Notes under the pieces: model-generated | The model's input: only the letters and a program-made list of their open reading frames with translations | Databases searched by the model: none | Told to the model about the DNA's origin: nothing | Assembly: GCA_023525715.1 (NCBI GenBank) | Contig: CM042012.1 | Location: 55,139,705 to 55,203,704 of the forward strand | Direction: 5' to 3' | Source of the DNA: Cichorium intybus | Taxonomy: Eukaryota > Streptophyta > Magnoliopsida > Asterales > Asteraceae | Length of the DNA stretch: 64,000 nt | In this document: positions 33,706-44,923 of the stretch, one piece after another | Layout of the letters: every line of letters begins with the position of its first letter | Numbering within the stretch: the stretch's first letter is position 1 | Translations under genes and position numbers: made by a program

Positions 33706-34042
33706 GTTCGTATGCAATGTTATATAAATATATATATCTATGTTTTGATTATGGACCATTTTGTATAAATATTTAATGTTATGTCGACTTTGTGAATTTG
33801 TGAATCTTTTTGTTATGGGTTTGATGATAACTTTTGAGTGTTTTCTGGGATAAATATGACGAAAAGTTTTTTAATACCAACAAACTTCACCATATTTTGT
33901 TCAATACATGACCAACATACGATAACATAAAACATACCAACCTAAACAAATACTTACAACATACCAGATCAGAACAGAAAGTAAATCATAGACAAAAACA
34001 ACATATCAACATCGATCCTTTCCAAAAGACAACCAGGTTTCC
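33706..34042. other. AT-rich spacer between cargo frames
   Basis: Holds the 3' flanks of the convergent neighbouring frames. No gene, repeat or RNA was recognised. Confidence 0.35.
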
Positions 34043-34392
34043 CTACGCAAACTGAATCAATTTCTTCATCTCCTCGTACCCTTCAATCTCTGCCTCCAGT
34101 GACTCCTGGAGATTGTAAAGCATCACAAACATAGTTGCAGTCTGCGACTTCTCTTCATCAATCGCCTTTTCCCATTCACAAAGTTCATATATCGAGGCCT
34201 CTCAACCAACTGATCCAACATACCTGTTTTGGCTTCCATGTCTCTTTCTAGTTTCATTTCAACATCGTTGATCATTGTTTTGGTAACTTCGGCTCTACGG
34301 ATCAGATTGTTGAGCATGAAGTGTAGTTCCATTCCCTTCATAGTTTTTCTCTTGTTTTTCTTAACCGTAATTTCCTGAATATGGATATACAT
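34043..34392 (-). pseudogene. Third small coiled-coil cargo frame, frameshifted
   Basis: The minus-strand frame starts MYIHIQEITVKKNKRK at 34392 and runs through a coil-like part (MLNNLIRRAEVTKTMINDVE, MKLERDMEAKTGMLDQLVER). Near 34200 the coding register changes by one base. The alternative frame continues in the same style (ASIYELCEWEKAIDEEKSQT ... LQESLEAEIEGYEEMKKL) to a stop at 34043-34045. This looks like a once intact protein of about 115 residues. No family recognised. It lies between the helical frame at 33388 and the GRF gene. Confidence 0.45.
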
Positions 34393-34721
34393 TTGAACCT
34401 TCTCATGCCTTTATAAGATTTAGAAATCAGTGGGTAGATAAGATTTCACATTTGTAATTAATAACATTAATTGTTGGTTATGTCTATTGCGAAAGGGTAC
34501 AATTGCTTTCTACCAAAAAACGTTTACTCTTCTACACAAATACAATATAATGATTATGCTATCCCATCAACACTATTGAATGTAGATGCATTACAAGTTA
34601 ATACCGGTTTGCATTTATTTAATTGTTTGTTTCAATACAAAAACCAATAATCAATTTTAACCAGATTCATATTACTTAAAGGGTAATCCTAAAATACGAC
34701 ATTTTCCACATATTCCAAATA

Positions 34722-35051
34722 CTACAACATTACATAGTAACCCAAAAAGAAAACCCAAGAACAAATTAATAACATTTTCATCTTCCAGACTTTAGCTTCC
34801 AACCGGTTCATTGCTTTAAGCAAACCTGGGATCACGATAACAGCCCTGCGGCACATTGGAGGGTCTGCCCACCCTATGAACCCACATTTCGTTCCTAACC
34901 TTGAACAACTCCAAAATTGCCTACCTGGGTTTAGATCAGTCCATGAAGTCACCTTGATTGCTGGACTTCCACATCGACATACTACCATTTCACGTTGATT
35001 GAACCGTTTGCGACTTGAGGGTACCGGCGTCCTCCTGTGTGAATCGATCAA
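34722..35051 (-). CDS. GRF-type zinc-finger protein with C-terminal membrane helix (109 aa)
   Basis: The intact single-exon frame shows the plant GRF zinc finger (as in proteins annotated like At4g04775): CRCGSPAIKVTSWTDLNPGR, then QFWSCSRLG, a cysteine in TKCGF, and WADPPMCRRA. All four zinc ligands (C, C, C, C) and the GR motif that names the family are present. It ends in a hydrophobic helix MLLICSWVFFLGYYVML after a basic linker, also usual for this plant family. GRF fingers bind nucleic acid in several nucleases, but the role of these short plant versions is unknown. It lies inside the CACTA, so it is transposon cargo or a domesticated accessory gene. Confidence 0.75.
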   Translation of the reverse strand: MIDSHRRTPVPSSRKRFNQREMVVCRCGSPAIKVTSWTDLNPGRQFWSCSRLGTKCGFIGWADPPMCRRAVIVIPGLLKAMNRLEAKVWKMKMLLICSWVFFLGYYVML

Positions 35052-35849
35052 ATAGTTGCCAATTGAATTATGTGAAAGTAACGTGCTTATAGGGAAGCCC
35101 TACCGAATATTACCCTTTTAATCTCAGAAAACAATTCTGGACCTAATTTGAAAATATAATATGGTAATAGCTAAAGTTGTAAAAAATTAAACAAAGTTCA
35201 TAAAAATAATTAAAAAACGGAAGGCGCCATGTAGTAGACTTCAAAAAAAAAAAGTGAAGGCAGGCTCGAACCCGCGACCTATGGTAAGATTACACACGCA
35301 TACGTGAGCCTCCCCCTTATCAAATAAACATTGCAACGATCTAAACCTAACTGAATACTATGTTCGTAATCCCTTGTCCACACTTATTTCATTGTACTCC
35401 AAGGATTCTCCTTTAATCATCGTCGTAGGACGTTTCGAATACAATTGCATCTGGAAATTTTATTGCAACAGGTGAACCTCTCCCATATGCAATTTCGTTT
35501 GACTAGACTAACTACACGATTGGAAATACATTTACAATTAACCTGCAACACACAAATGTATGTAATTGGTGATTATTCAGAAACTTATGTACACACTTTA
35601 TTCAAATTAAACGTGGATTACAGTTACATATCATTCATTTAATTGTTTACAATTGGTTTGTGTATGCACACCAACTGCTCGACAGAACGCCTCTTTTAAC
35701 AATGCATAAAGAAAAACAAATGACACATTCAACAACTATGATATCAGTTAATGGGTTTATTTAAAGCACCTGATGTATTGTATATCTAACTCAATTTACG
35801 TTTTCTTGTCACTTTCTGTGAATCGATGATAGTAGTAGTTTGAGGCATC
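35052..35849. other. Spacer between GRF gene and transposase, with a tRNA-like motif
   Basis: About 0.8 kb, probably promoter DNA for the two flanking genes. On the minus strand at 35262-35272 the bases read GGTTCGAGCCT, a perfect Pol III B-box. It is followed by a T-run (35243-35253 read on the minus strand) that could end a Pol III transcript. A convincing A-box and tRNA fold are missing, so I do not call a tRNA. Confidence 0.3.
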
Positions 35850-38800
35850 ATGATGGACAAGTCTTGGATGGGAGCCAAAAGAAACACATCACGTTATATA
35901 AATGGAGTTAAAGCATTCTTGGAATATGCAGTAAACAATTACTATATTAGTAAAAACATCGATCCTTTAAATGCCAAAAAAACCATAAAAAGTGACATGG
36001 ACAGGTGTATGAGAAAATACATGCATGTGTAAACAGGTGTATGCTTTACAGGCACGAGTATGAACAATTGACAGAATGTCCAAATTGTGGTAAATCTAGG
36101 TGGAAGGTGGATGAACAAAAAAATAAAATTTACAAAAACGTACCGGCAAATGTAATGTGATACTTTCCAATTATTCCACAAATGAAACGACTGTTTCAAT
36201 CTAATAATACAACGAAAGAATTAACATGGCACGCAACCGAAAGAAAGGTGGAACCCGGTGTTATGCGTCACCCGGCAGATTCAACCGCATGGGCTACCTT
36301 AGATGACAAATTTCCTGACTTTGGGATCGAACCAAGAAATCTAAGGCTAGGCATTTCCGCTGACGGGGTCGATGTGAATAGCGGAACTAGACATCATAGT
36401 GTATGGCCTGTTCTATCTGTCATCTACAACCTACCACCATGGTTGTGTATGAAAATAAAGTTTATAATGCTTTCTTTATTGATATCAGGATCACCAGGAA
36501 ACGATATTGATGTTTTCCTAGCCCCTTTGATCGATGATCTGCAAATATTATTCGATCGGGGAGTTGAGACTTATGATGCATATGCACAAGAGAATTTTAC
36601 TCTACGTGCGGCTGTGTTATGGACGATTAACGACTACCCTGCTCTCGGTACGTTAAGTGGTTGTCCTCACAGTGGATTCAGGGGTTGTGTTGTGTGTGGA
36701 GAACAAACTCACTGTATTAGACTTCCAGAATCAAATAAGCAATGTTACGCCAGGCACAGGCGATATCTTCAGTATGATCACCCGTTTAGAAAACAGAAAA
36801 AGGCATTTAATAGGGAGCAAGAGCACTTACTTGCTCCAGAACCTTTGACTGGGGAGGAAATATATAACAAGGTAAAATTTGTAATTAATAAATAGGGAAG
36901 GGTAACTAATGGTAAGGATCGCGAAGTCCAACATACTTCGAGCGGTAGGGGTGGGAAGATAAAAAAAGAAAGAGAAAAGCAAAGCACATAGATAGTTCGG
37001 AGCTTTCCCAACAACAAGACCCTTACTGGAAGAAATTTAATATATGGTATAGATGTCTTAGGTATTGGCGCTACAATTCGATTCAACATTGCATAGATTT
37101 TATGCATATTGAAAAGAATGTGGCAGAAAGTATAATTGGAACATTGTTGGACGTTCCAAATAAGACGAAAGATGGTCACAAAGCACGTTTGGATTTGGTC
37201 CATTTTAATTTAAAACCAGAGTTACAACCTAATAAAGAAGGGAATAATACCACACTTCCCCCTGCAGCATGCACACTGACGAAAGACGAAAAAGACAAGT
37301 TTTGTGAAACTTTATACAACTTGAAAGTTCTACAGGGGTATTGTTCTAATTTTTCTAGTTTGGTCAGTTTGAAGGACAGGAAGCTGATCGGACTTAAGTC
37401 ACATGACTATCACATGCTCATGCAACAATTTCTGCCTGTCGCAATTAGACCTATGAAGCATGCACCAACAAGAATTGCTATTACGAGGTTTTGTTTCTTT
37501 TTCAAAACAATATGTAGCAAAGAAATAAAAGTGGATGAACTCCAAAGGTTGCAAGAAGAATTATGTGTGACCTTATGCCTTCTTGAGAAACACTTTCCAC
37601 CAGCATTTTTTGATGTGATGATTCATCTAACCGTACACCTTACTAGGGAAGTTAAATTATGTGGTCCAATTTTGTTTCGTTGGATGTACCCATTCGAAAG
37701 GTTTATGAAGGTTATAAAGGGACACGTACGAAACAGAAATAGACCGGAAGGATGCATTGCGGAAGGGAATGTTGCAGAAGAGACGATTAAGTTTTTTAGT
37801 GAATTCTTTAAAAGCATAGATACGGTCGGTATACCACATGACACACATAACACATGTGGACTTCATGATAATACTATTTCTCCGATAGACGGCACTCCTA
37901 TATCGGCTCCTAAATCAACAGAAGTTTGTCCAGACCTCTTCGAGAAAGCACATTTCTTTGTGTTGCAAAATACATCTGAAGTGGAACCGTACATCATGTA
38001 AGTTTTTGTTTTGTCTATGCTTACATACTTTTTTGTAGTTTTACACTAAAGCTTTAAACTTTTTTCCAGGAGACACATGCAATTTTTGCAAAACAAATAC
38101 CCTAGTAAACAACAAAATTATCTCCAGCAAGAGCACACTAAAACGTTTGCTAGTTGGTTACGGCACGAGGTACATTGTTTTTTTATGTATGCGTTACATT
38201 TTATAGCAATATACTATGCATGTTGGATGCATCACCCGAACCTTTTCTTTACCTGTTATAGCAATGTACTATGCATGTTGTAGGTATTTGCCAATTTTGG
38301 GCAATTTTGGTAGAAATTTTGTAACAGTGTTTATCTATACAAATTAAGTGTAGATATTTACTACCCACCTTCTTCTAATTTTCAGGTATATAGAGAGTCA
38401 CAAGTTTGCAAAGATAGTGTACCACCGACTGTTGATTGGCTTTCAAATAAACCAAACATCAATGTACTGAAATATGATGTATATGCTATCAATGGATACA
38501 CATTTCGTACAAACAGTCGAGAATGTAAAGGTTACCAAGACAGTGGTGTTAGCGTTGTTGCAACAGACACACACATTTCCAAAGATGTTGTTACCCATGT
38601 TAAAAACACTTATTATGGTGTTTTACAAGAGATATGGGTATTAGATTATAATTTCAGAAGAATTCCTATTTTTAAGTGTGATTGGGTAGATAGTAGAAAT
38701 GGGGTGAAGAAGGATAAACTAGGGTACACACTTGTGGAATTAAAAAGGTTGGGCCATAAGGATGATCCCTTCATATTAGTGTCACAAGCACAACAAGTCT

Positions 38801-39009
38801 TTTACGTGGCAGACCCAATCGATCACAAAAAATATATTGTCTTCGAAACACCTCCCAAGAATTACAGAAATGCGTACGATGATGTAGATGAAGAATTTAG
38901 TACTACAGTTTGTCCTAAAAATGACAATATATTGCCACGTCTACAACCAGTTGACTTGCATAAGGAAAATGATTATTTTCGTACTGATTGTCAGGGTTTT
39001 TATACGTAA
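35850..39009 (+). pseudogene. TNP2-type CACTA transposase, damaged
   Basis: The catalytic protein of En/Spm elements. It starts MMDKSWMGAKRNTSRYINGV, the usual N-terminal transposase-associated segment, but breaks off early (stop at 36030-36032). It resumes at about 36038 with CMLYRHEYEQLTECPNCG and meets an in-frame TGA at 36158-36160 where the family has Trp. The RNase H-like core follows to 36895: LTWHATERK, ISADGV (first catalytic Asp region), NLPPWLCMK, PGNDIDVFLAPLIDDL, SGCPHSGFRGC. After a frame change, 37014-38001 carries HCIDFMHIEKN, LKSHDYHMLMQQ, PERFMKV-like and RNRNRPEGCIAE motifs. Spliced C-terminal exons at about 38070-38170 and 38385-39009 (domains of the DUF4216/DUF4218 type) end at TAA. 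Confidence 0.85.
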
Positions 39010-39470
39010 GGTATGTATACCTTCATCATAGCCTAATGTTTACATATATCAGATATCAACTCTACATTTGTATAAAATTCATGCTTTAAACAATTACTTT
39101 TGTTTGTAGAAGGAGAAGGCAAAGGGCAAACAAGTTGATGCAGGGGACACGTAATCCATTCACTTGCAGAAAATACATTACACCATTACTTACAAGTTCC
39201 CTTGATTGTGCATGCTATTAACTAATCCATATGGTGACTACGCACTAACTTTACAGAATTACCCCTTTTCTTTAAACATTTTCGTTAATTGTACTACATA
39301 CAACAATTTTCTAGTATTTTCTATGTAATAAAATTTATCTACTTAGCCATTGCTTTTTGGTTTGTGTGCTCATAATACCAATGGAGACCTTTAAAGTTTA
39401 ATGTTATTGCTGGTATTTTGTGTGATCATAATACCAATGGAGACCTTTGGAGATAACATAAAACATAACA

Positions 39471-39905
39471 CATGGCAATTACATATCAACAGTCACACTT
39501 TCAATGAACATAAAATATGTATAATACCCATTAGTCACGATTACATACCTACATAAACATTTTAAATTTTTATGATTACCATTTTTTACCTTTGGACATA
39601 ACATAACACAAAACACATGGCAATTACATATCTATAGTCACACTTTCAATGAACATAAAATATGTATAATACCCATTAGTCACCATTACATACCTACATA
39701 AACATTTTAAATTTTTATGATGACAATTTTTTACCTTTGGACATAACATAACACAAAACACATGGCAATTACATATCAATAGTCACACTTTCAATGAACA
39801 TAAAATACGTAGACTACCCAAACAATGGTTTTCTTATTCAACTATATTTACCTATGGACACGCTTTTTAATTCTACCCTCACCAAATCATACATACAGTC
39901 ACACA
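39471..39905. repeat. 145-bp tandem array near the right CACTA end
   Basis: CATGGCAATTACATATC recurs at 39471, 39616 and 39761, each followed by AGTCACACTTTCAATGAACA and, in the first two, CATACCTACATAAACATTTT. The third unit is shortened. It is part of the right subterminal region. Confidence 0.8.
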
Positions 39906-40049
39906 TATTTAAATTTTCCAATACAATTGTTAATATTTTGACACATGTAATAAAAATGCATATGACAATAAACCACTTAAACCGACTTCTTTTCTTACTT
40001 TTAATATGTAACCAATAAACAACATCCTATGGACACACGACTATTTTAT

Positions 40050-40172
40050 GTGGCCATATTTGTTATTTTTTTGACACATTAAATTTGATGTAGCCATATT
40101 TGTTATATTTTTGGACACATTATATTTGATGTGGCCATATTTGTTATGTTTTTGGACACATTAGATTTGATG
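40050..40172. repeat. About 41-bp repeats in the right CACTA subterminal region
   Basis: Three units with GGCCATATTTGTTAT and GACACATTAxATTTGATG follow one another, near 40050, 40091 and 40131. Beyond them GTCACA and TGACC motifs become dense up to the terminal repeat, probably binding sites for the TNPA-like protein (inference). Confidence 0.65.
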
Positions 40173-40657
40173 TGTCCAATATTGCACAATCACACAGTCA
40201 CATGTACAATTTTCTTATGTGACCATTACGTATCTATAATCTCTAATAAAATAAATGTCACATTCTTAAAACGGTAAATGTGGGTGATTGTATCATTTAG
40301 TCACATTTAAGTCCAGTGTAACGAATGAGTGTCACATTTTTTTGAATAAGTGTGGTCATTGTTTTGTTTCTCCATAATATGGTCACACAAACTAATTTAC
40401 ATGTAGCCATAAACGTTCTCGAAATTTCATCAGTGCCCTATGGCCACACTTTTTTTTAAAATGTCGCAGGAATTTTTCGATCAAGTGTGACCAATGTGCG
40501 ATTTTGTACTAGTGGTCTGTAGACGAGGAAATCGTGTGTGCTATGTGTTATGCAAGTGTGTAGCTCGTTTCTTGTCAGATTTCAGAATAAGGAAATGTGA
40601 TCTAAGGGAAATGATTTGGGACTCGGGTTGAGTTTGCGAGGCTAGGTTAGGCCTGAT

Positions 40658-41194
40658 ATGAATGATGAGGATGTTCGAGATTTACTCGTCGCAGAGGTGA
40701 CCAGGGTTGTGTTTGAGATGCTCCATCCGATGATTGATTTAGTCAAGACATAGATGCTAATGCTGTTTGAGGACCGGTTCACCGTGAAGGAGGAGGCGAT
40801 AATGGTTTGGTGTCGGGCTATGATGAGGAAGGAGATCAGCGGGTTTGTAGCCGTCGCTCGATGTCAGACTTTTGCTGGGATAGAGACTGTTGTTGCGTCG
40901 AGGGAGATCGAGTTTGATGCCCAGCTGGGGCAGAAGAGACAGAATCAGGATATAGGGTAGCCGTCCTAGAAGAAGTTCCGGGCTGCATTTCCAAATAGAG
41001 TGGAGGACCCTTACCTCCAAGACGGTAAGATTAAGGTGAAGTTTTGTGTTTCATGCAATCAAGTTGGCCACGTCAGGGCGAGTTGTCTGGGATTGTCAAG
41101 GGATGCTGGTCGGGATTCAGGTTTTAATGCCCCGAAGTGTAACGGTGTTCGTCAGGTGAAGATGGAGGACCCAAATTTGGAAAGAGAGACTTAG
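40658..41194 (+). pseudogene. Shortened gag of Gypsy A with zinc knuckle
   Basis: The frame starts MNDEDVRDLLVAEVTRVV, the N-terminus of a chromovirus-type gag, then LFEDRFTVKEEA. Most of the capsid region expected next is missing. The frame jumps to MMRKEISGFVAVARC and ASREIEFDAQL, normally found near the gag C-terminus, and to a CCHC knuckle CVSCNQVGHVRASC (about 41047-41088). It is broken by TAG at 40751, 40958 and 40967 and ends at TAG 41192. All four stops in this frame are TAG. An internally deleted, inactivated gag. Confidence 0.7.
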
Positions 41195-43600
41195 CAGTTG
41201 GATGTAGAGGTGGAACCTCGTCGGTTGTTGCCGGTATGTTTTTGCGGTCGTGTATTGTCTTTTTCCGGTATTGTTTCTTTTCTTTCGTTCCTTTAAATAC
41301 GGATAGTTAGTCGGGATCTATCTCGAGTGAGCGGGTGAAGACAACTTGTCGTCAATGGTTTATGACAGTGAGTGAAGGGTGGATCGCATGTGGAACGGTA
41401 GTGGCTGCTGGGTCAGTTGTTAACATGTTCGAACCCTAAATGCAGGAGAACCGTTGGGTTAAAGGATGAAGAATTGTGTCAGTGTGTTTTGTTGGGCTGA
41501 GAGCATCTTTTTGGGATCTATTGTTTTGTAGATCGTCATGGGGAGACTTCGTTGTCTGTATTGGGATAAAGCTGGGTATATGGAGTTAGTTGCAGCGTTA
41601 AGATAAGGACGTTCTCTATTCGATCACGAGTTTTGGATATTTAGTGTGGAGCCAGTAAAAGTTTTGTTCAGGTCGGGCGTGGTACGGAATCTTGACTGGC
41701 TGTCATGTTTTTGTATGTAGTATAAATGAGTATGTGTGCTTCGTCATCATTGTTCGAGGGTTATTGGGGGTCAATGTCTATTGGTTTTGAGGGTTTAGTC
41801 GAGTTCCGCATCGTCGCTTGTGGATGATCATTGGTTGTGGGGTTTGCAGATGAGACTGAGGATATATGACAAGTTTAGAAGTTGCTGTGTGGAGTAGGAA
41901 GATTGCATTAGTGGTTGGGTCGGTCGGAATTGGTTGTGCTCTCGTTATCGTGTATGTTCTGTTCGGGTAACGGAGTTCAAGGTCGGTCCGGTGATGTCTT
42001 CGATTGTCGTGTTAGGGTGGTTGACTACTTATTTCGTTTGGCATGTTGTCGGTTAATTGTTTGTGCGTGTTAGGATTAATTGGGATTTCCTGGGGTTACG
42101 GCTGGATTCTTGTCAATGTTGTGGTTTCGTTAGGAGGTGAAAGGTCTGAGTGCTAGTCTTGAAGGTTGGATCTTCCGTTAAGAGGTAGGCTTAGTTAGCC
42201 ATCGTGATTCTGGATAGCTTAATCGGGTGAAAAGCATGGGGGATCGTCTGTAAGTTATTCTAAGCTTGTTGTGCTCAAGGTTGTGTTATCTGTTCAACTA
42301 CGGTTTGAGTAGTAGTGGTGGCACGTGTAGTAAAGTAGCTGGGGAGGTGTGAGCAAAGAGATGGTTATTAGCGTGCTCGTTCGTTTGGCAGCAAGAGCAC
42401 CTCAGTTCTTCAATATTGGGAATGCTAGGCTTAGCTATTCGGGTTTTCCTTTCAGGAAGTTTTAACGTGTTAAGTTCTGTATTGGGTTTTGATCGTCAAG
42501 AGATGGTTGGGTATCTCCCTTGGGAAGTGTTATTTGTAGGGAAGTCGTGTTATGTCTGGTAAGTAGTTGTTTGGTTGTGTGTTTGGTGAAGGCTAAGTAG
42601 TTGTGGTTTCAGTTCGGTTGTATCTCTAGCTCTTTCTCAATTTTTGGGAGATCGTACGTTTTCCGGGTGCATTTGGGTCTGTAAGGTTTTCAACGTAAGA
42701 TGGTGGTGTCGGGTAGGCCTACTTGGTTTGTTGTGTGCAAAGGATCGACTGTAGCTGCCTTGTGTTAGAGACTCGAGTAAGTTTCGCCACTTGACTTTGT
42801 TGCAGTTGGTTAAGTAGTTGATCCTAGGTCATGAACCTGGAGTCGGATTTGGAAAGGTTGTATGTAACCCTACGGGAGGGTTGATAAGTGTTTAGGTGTT
42901 GTTCTCTATCTCCTGATCTATTCTCGCGACTGAGGGAAATCAGAATGAATCAGGGAACGACTATGAGTTCGGCTATAGGCTGGATTGAGCGGAGAACCTG
43001 AATAGGGTAAGTCAGGGAAGGACTATGAGTCCAATCGTGAGCTGGGCGGAGCGGAGAACCTGAATGGATGAAATAGGGAAAATCCTACGAGTTCGGTTGC
43101 GAACTGAACAGGACGTGAATGTGTGATTCCATATGTGACGATGAGCGTGGGAATAGCCTGATACGCTGTACATGAGTGGTGTATCGCGTGTTTGGGATCT
43201 TGGTTATCTGGATAATCTTGGACAGAGTGCTTATGAGTTGTTAAGGCGGTGTGTAGTGTGAGTGCCTTAATTGGTGATATGCGTTTGAGTGCCTTCTGAG
43301 ACAATGAAAGACTAGCTTTGCTAACCATGAGGCTTGGTATAGATTCCCGAAGGTGCGTATCTGGAATTGTGGGTCGGCATAGGTTAGGCTTGTAGCGGCC
43401 AATGTGGTCCTCGAGCAAGAAGATGTGGATTTTTCGCATTAAAGGAGTCGTCATTGGGTGTTTGTGATTTTCGTAGTTTTGTGGTGAAGTATACCGAATT
43501 TGGAATTTAGGATATGTAAGGATTGATGATTAGGGATTGGTTTGAGGTTTTAGCGCATGGTTAGGGGAAGTAAGGAAAGGATTTCGGGGACGAAATCCGG
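41195..43600 (+). other. Interior of Gypsy A without recognisable pol
   Basis: This 2.4 kb should hold protease, reverse transcriptase and integrase, but I see no YVDD, DTG or HHCC motif in any frame. It is G/T-rich on the plus strand. A diverged unit containing GAGTTCGGCTATAGGCTGGA, CGGAGAACCTGAAT and GGGAA is repeated near 42965-43110. The last 40 bases (AAGGATTTCGGGGACGAAAT) resemble the conserved end of chromovirus pol. Confidence 0.5.
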
Positions 43601-43616
43601 TTAAGTGGGGGAGAGT
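43601..43616 (+). other. Polypurine tract of Gypsy A
   Basis: TTAAGTGGGGGAGAGT lies directly before the LTR start TGTAAGACCC, a typical plant Gypsy plus-strand priming tract. Confidence 0.85.
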
Positions 43617-44923
43617 TGTAAGACCCAAATCCATAAAGGTTCGAGTTCAAACGCGAAAAAGGAAGCAAAATGGAAAAGATGGGAAAAAGGGCATTAGCGT
43701 CACTAATGGTATTATTAGCAACGCCAATGACGCTATTGTTCTCTTCTAGCGACGCTATGCCGACTACAGTAGTGGCTTTGCACGTTTCATAGTTGGCGAC
43801 GCTAACTGAAGAGTTGGCGACGCTAACTGTTGATTTTGGCCCAAAACCCTAGATTTTGATGTTTGGGTCGTATTTAAGGGTGCGGAACCCTAGGGAAGCC
43901 GCCATTTCTTTATTTCAGCCTCTAGAACATTCATTTTCCTCTCTAAATCTCTTTGGATGAATTTTTGGGGTTTTTGGTCTCTTGGAAAGGATTTTTGATG
44001 CTTGGGTGTTGTTAGAAGACTGATGGTGATTCTAGTAGTTGTTTCTCTTGGGTGAAGCTTCAAAGATATGCTCTAGTCTCGACCATTGTGAGTAAAGTTC
44101 CCACCTTTATGCATTTTTAAGGTTCTTGTTGTGTTTGTTGTGAGATCTTATGGATTGAAATGAAGTGATAGTACCTTTTTGGTGTTGTCCATGATTGGAA
44201 AGGACAAAGTCTAGAACTTTATGGCTTTAAGTCCTGATTTAGAACCATTAAGTTGGTTTAGTAAGTAAGCCAAACTCTCTTTGGTTATTTTGTTGACTTT
44301 TGGACCATTTTGGACTTAGATCTTGTTCTTGAGCTTGTATGGTCATGTTTGGACAATAAAGTTAGGATTTTTATGAACCTAAGAACAGTTTAGAAGGTTC
44401 GTGGAAGATTTAGGACTTTGGTTGAATGGATTAAGAACTTAAAGCGTTTTTGAGTCTGTTCATAGTTAGCGACGCTAACTAGGGAGGTTAGCGGCGCTAA
44501 CTGCCTGTTGACCATTGACTTTTTAACCAGTTTGACTTTTGGTCAAACTAGAGGGTTTGGGATACCGGTCTTAGAGGATTATACTGTTTGGGATTTAGGA
44601 AGTTCTAAGTGGATTTTGTTAGGAGGTTTTTATTGTCGGATCTAAAGACGCGCGTGAGGAGTGATGTCTGGCTTTGGGGATTAGGTGAGTCTTATCACTA
44701 TACTACGGGTGAAGTTCCATGCGTAGGTAGCTTAATTACTATGTGTAGAAATGTGATCTATATGTCAAATGATGATTACTGACGGTTCAGGGCAAGGCTG
44801 AAAGTCAAACGATGATTACTGATGAATCGGGGGAAGCCCGAGAGTCAAACGATGATTACCGACGGATCGGAGCAAGCCCAAGAGTGAAAATATGATTTGA
44901 TTATCGACAGATCGGGGCAAGCC

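Larger units (their letters stand above)
25165..40514 (+). mobile_element. CACTA (En/Spm) DNA transposon, 15.3 kb
   Basis: Terminal inverted repeats start CACTAGTACAAAATTGCACA and continue TTGGTCACA. The right end carries the same sequence inverted with one mismatch in the first 20. A 3-bp TSD (GTC) flanks both ends, as expected for CACTA. Subterminal repeats are rich in GTGAC/GTCAC motifs on both sides. It contains a TNPA-like gene (minus strand), a TNP2-type transposase (plus strand) and, between them, a minisatellite and four small reading frames. Both transposition genes carry breaks, so this copy is probably not autonomous. It interrupts the interior of Gypsy A. Confidence 0.92.

Noticed and set aside
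35230..35340. A tRNA gene on the minus strand
   Set aside because: A good T-arm/B-box is present, but no acceptor stem, anticodon arm or A-box could be folded by eye; kept only as a low-interest observation.
43023..43454. 143-codon minus-strand frame
   Set aside because: It lies antisense in the decayed interior of Gypsy A, has no motif, and low-complexity Ser/Pro/His composition suggests chance.
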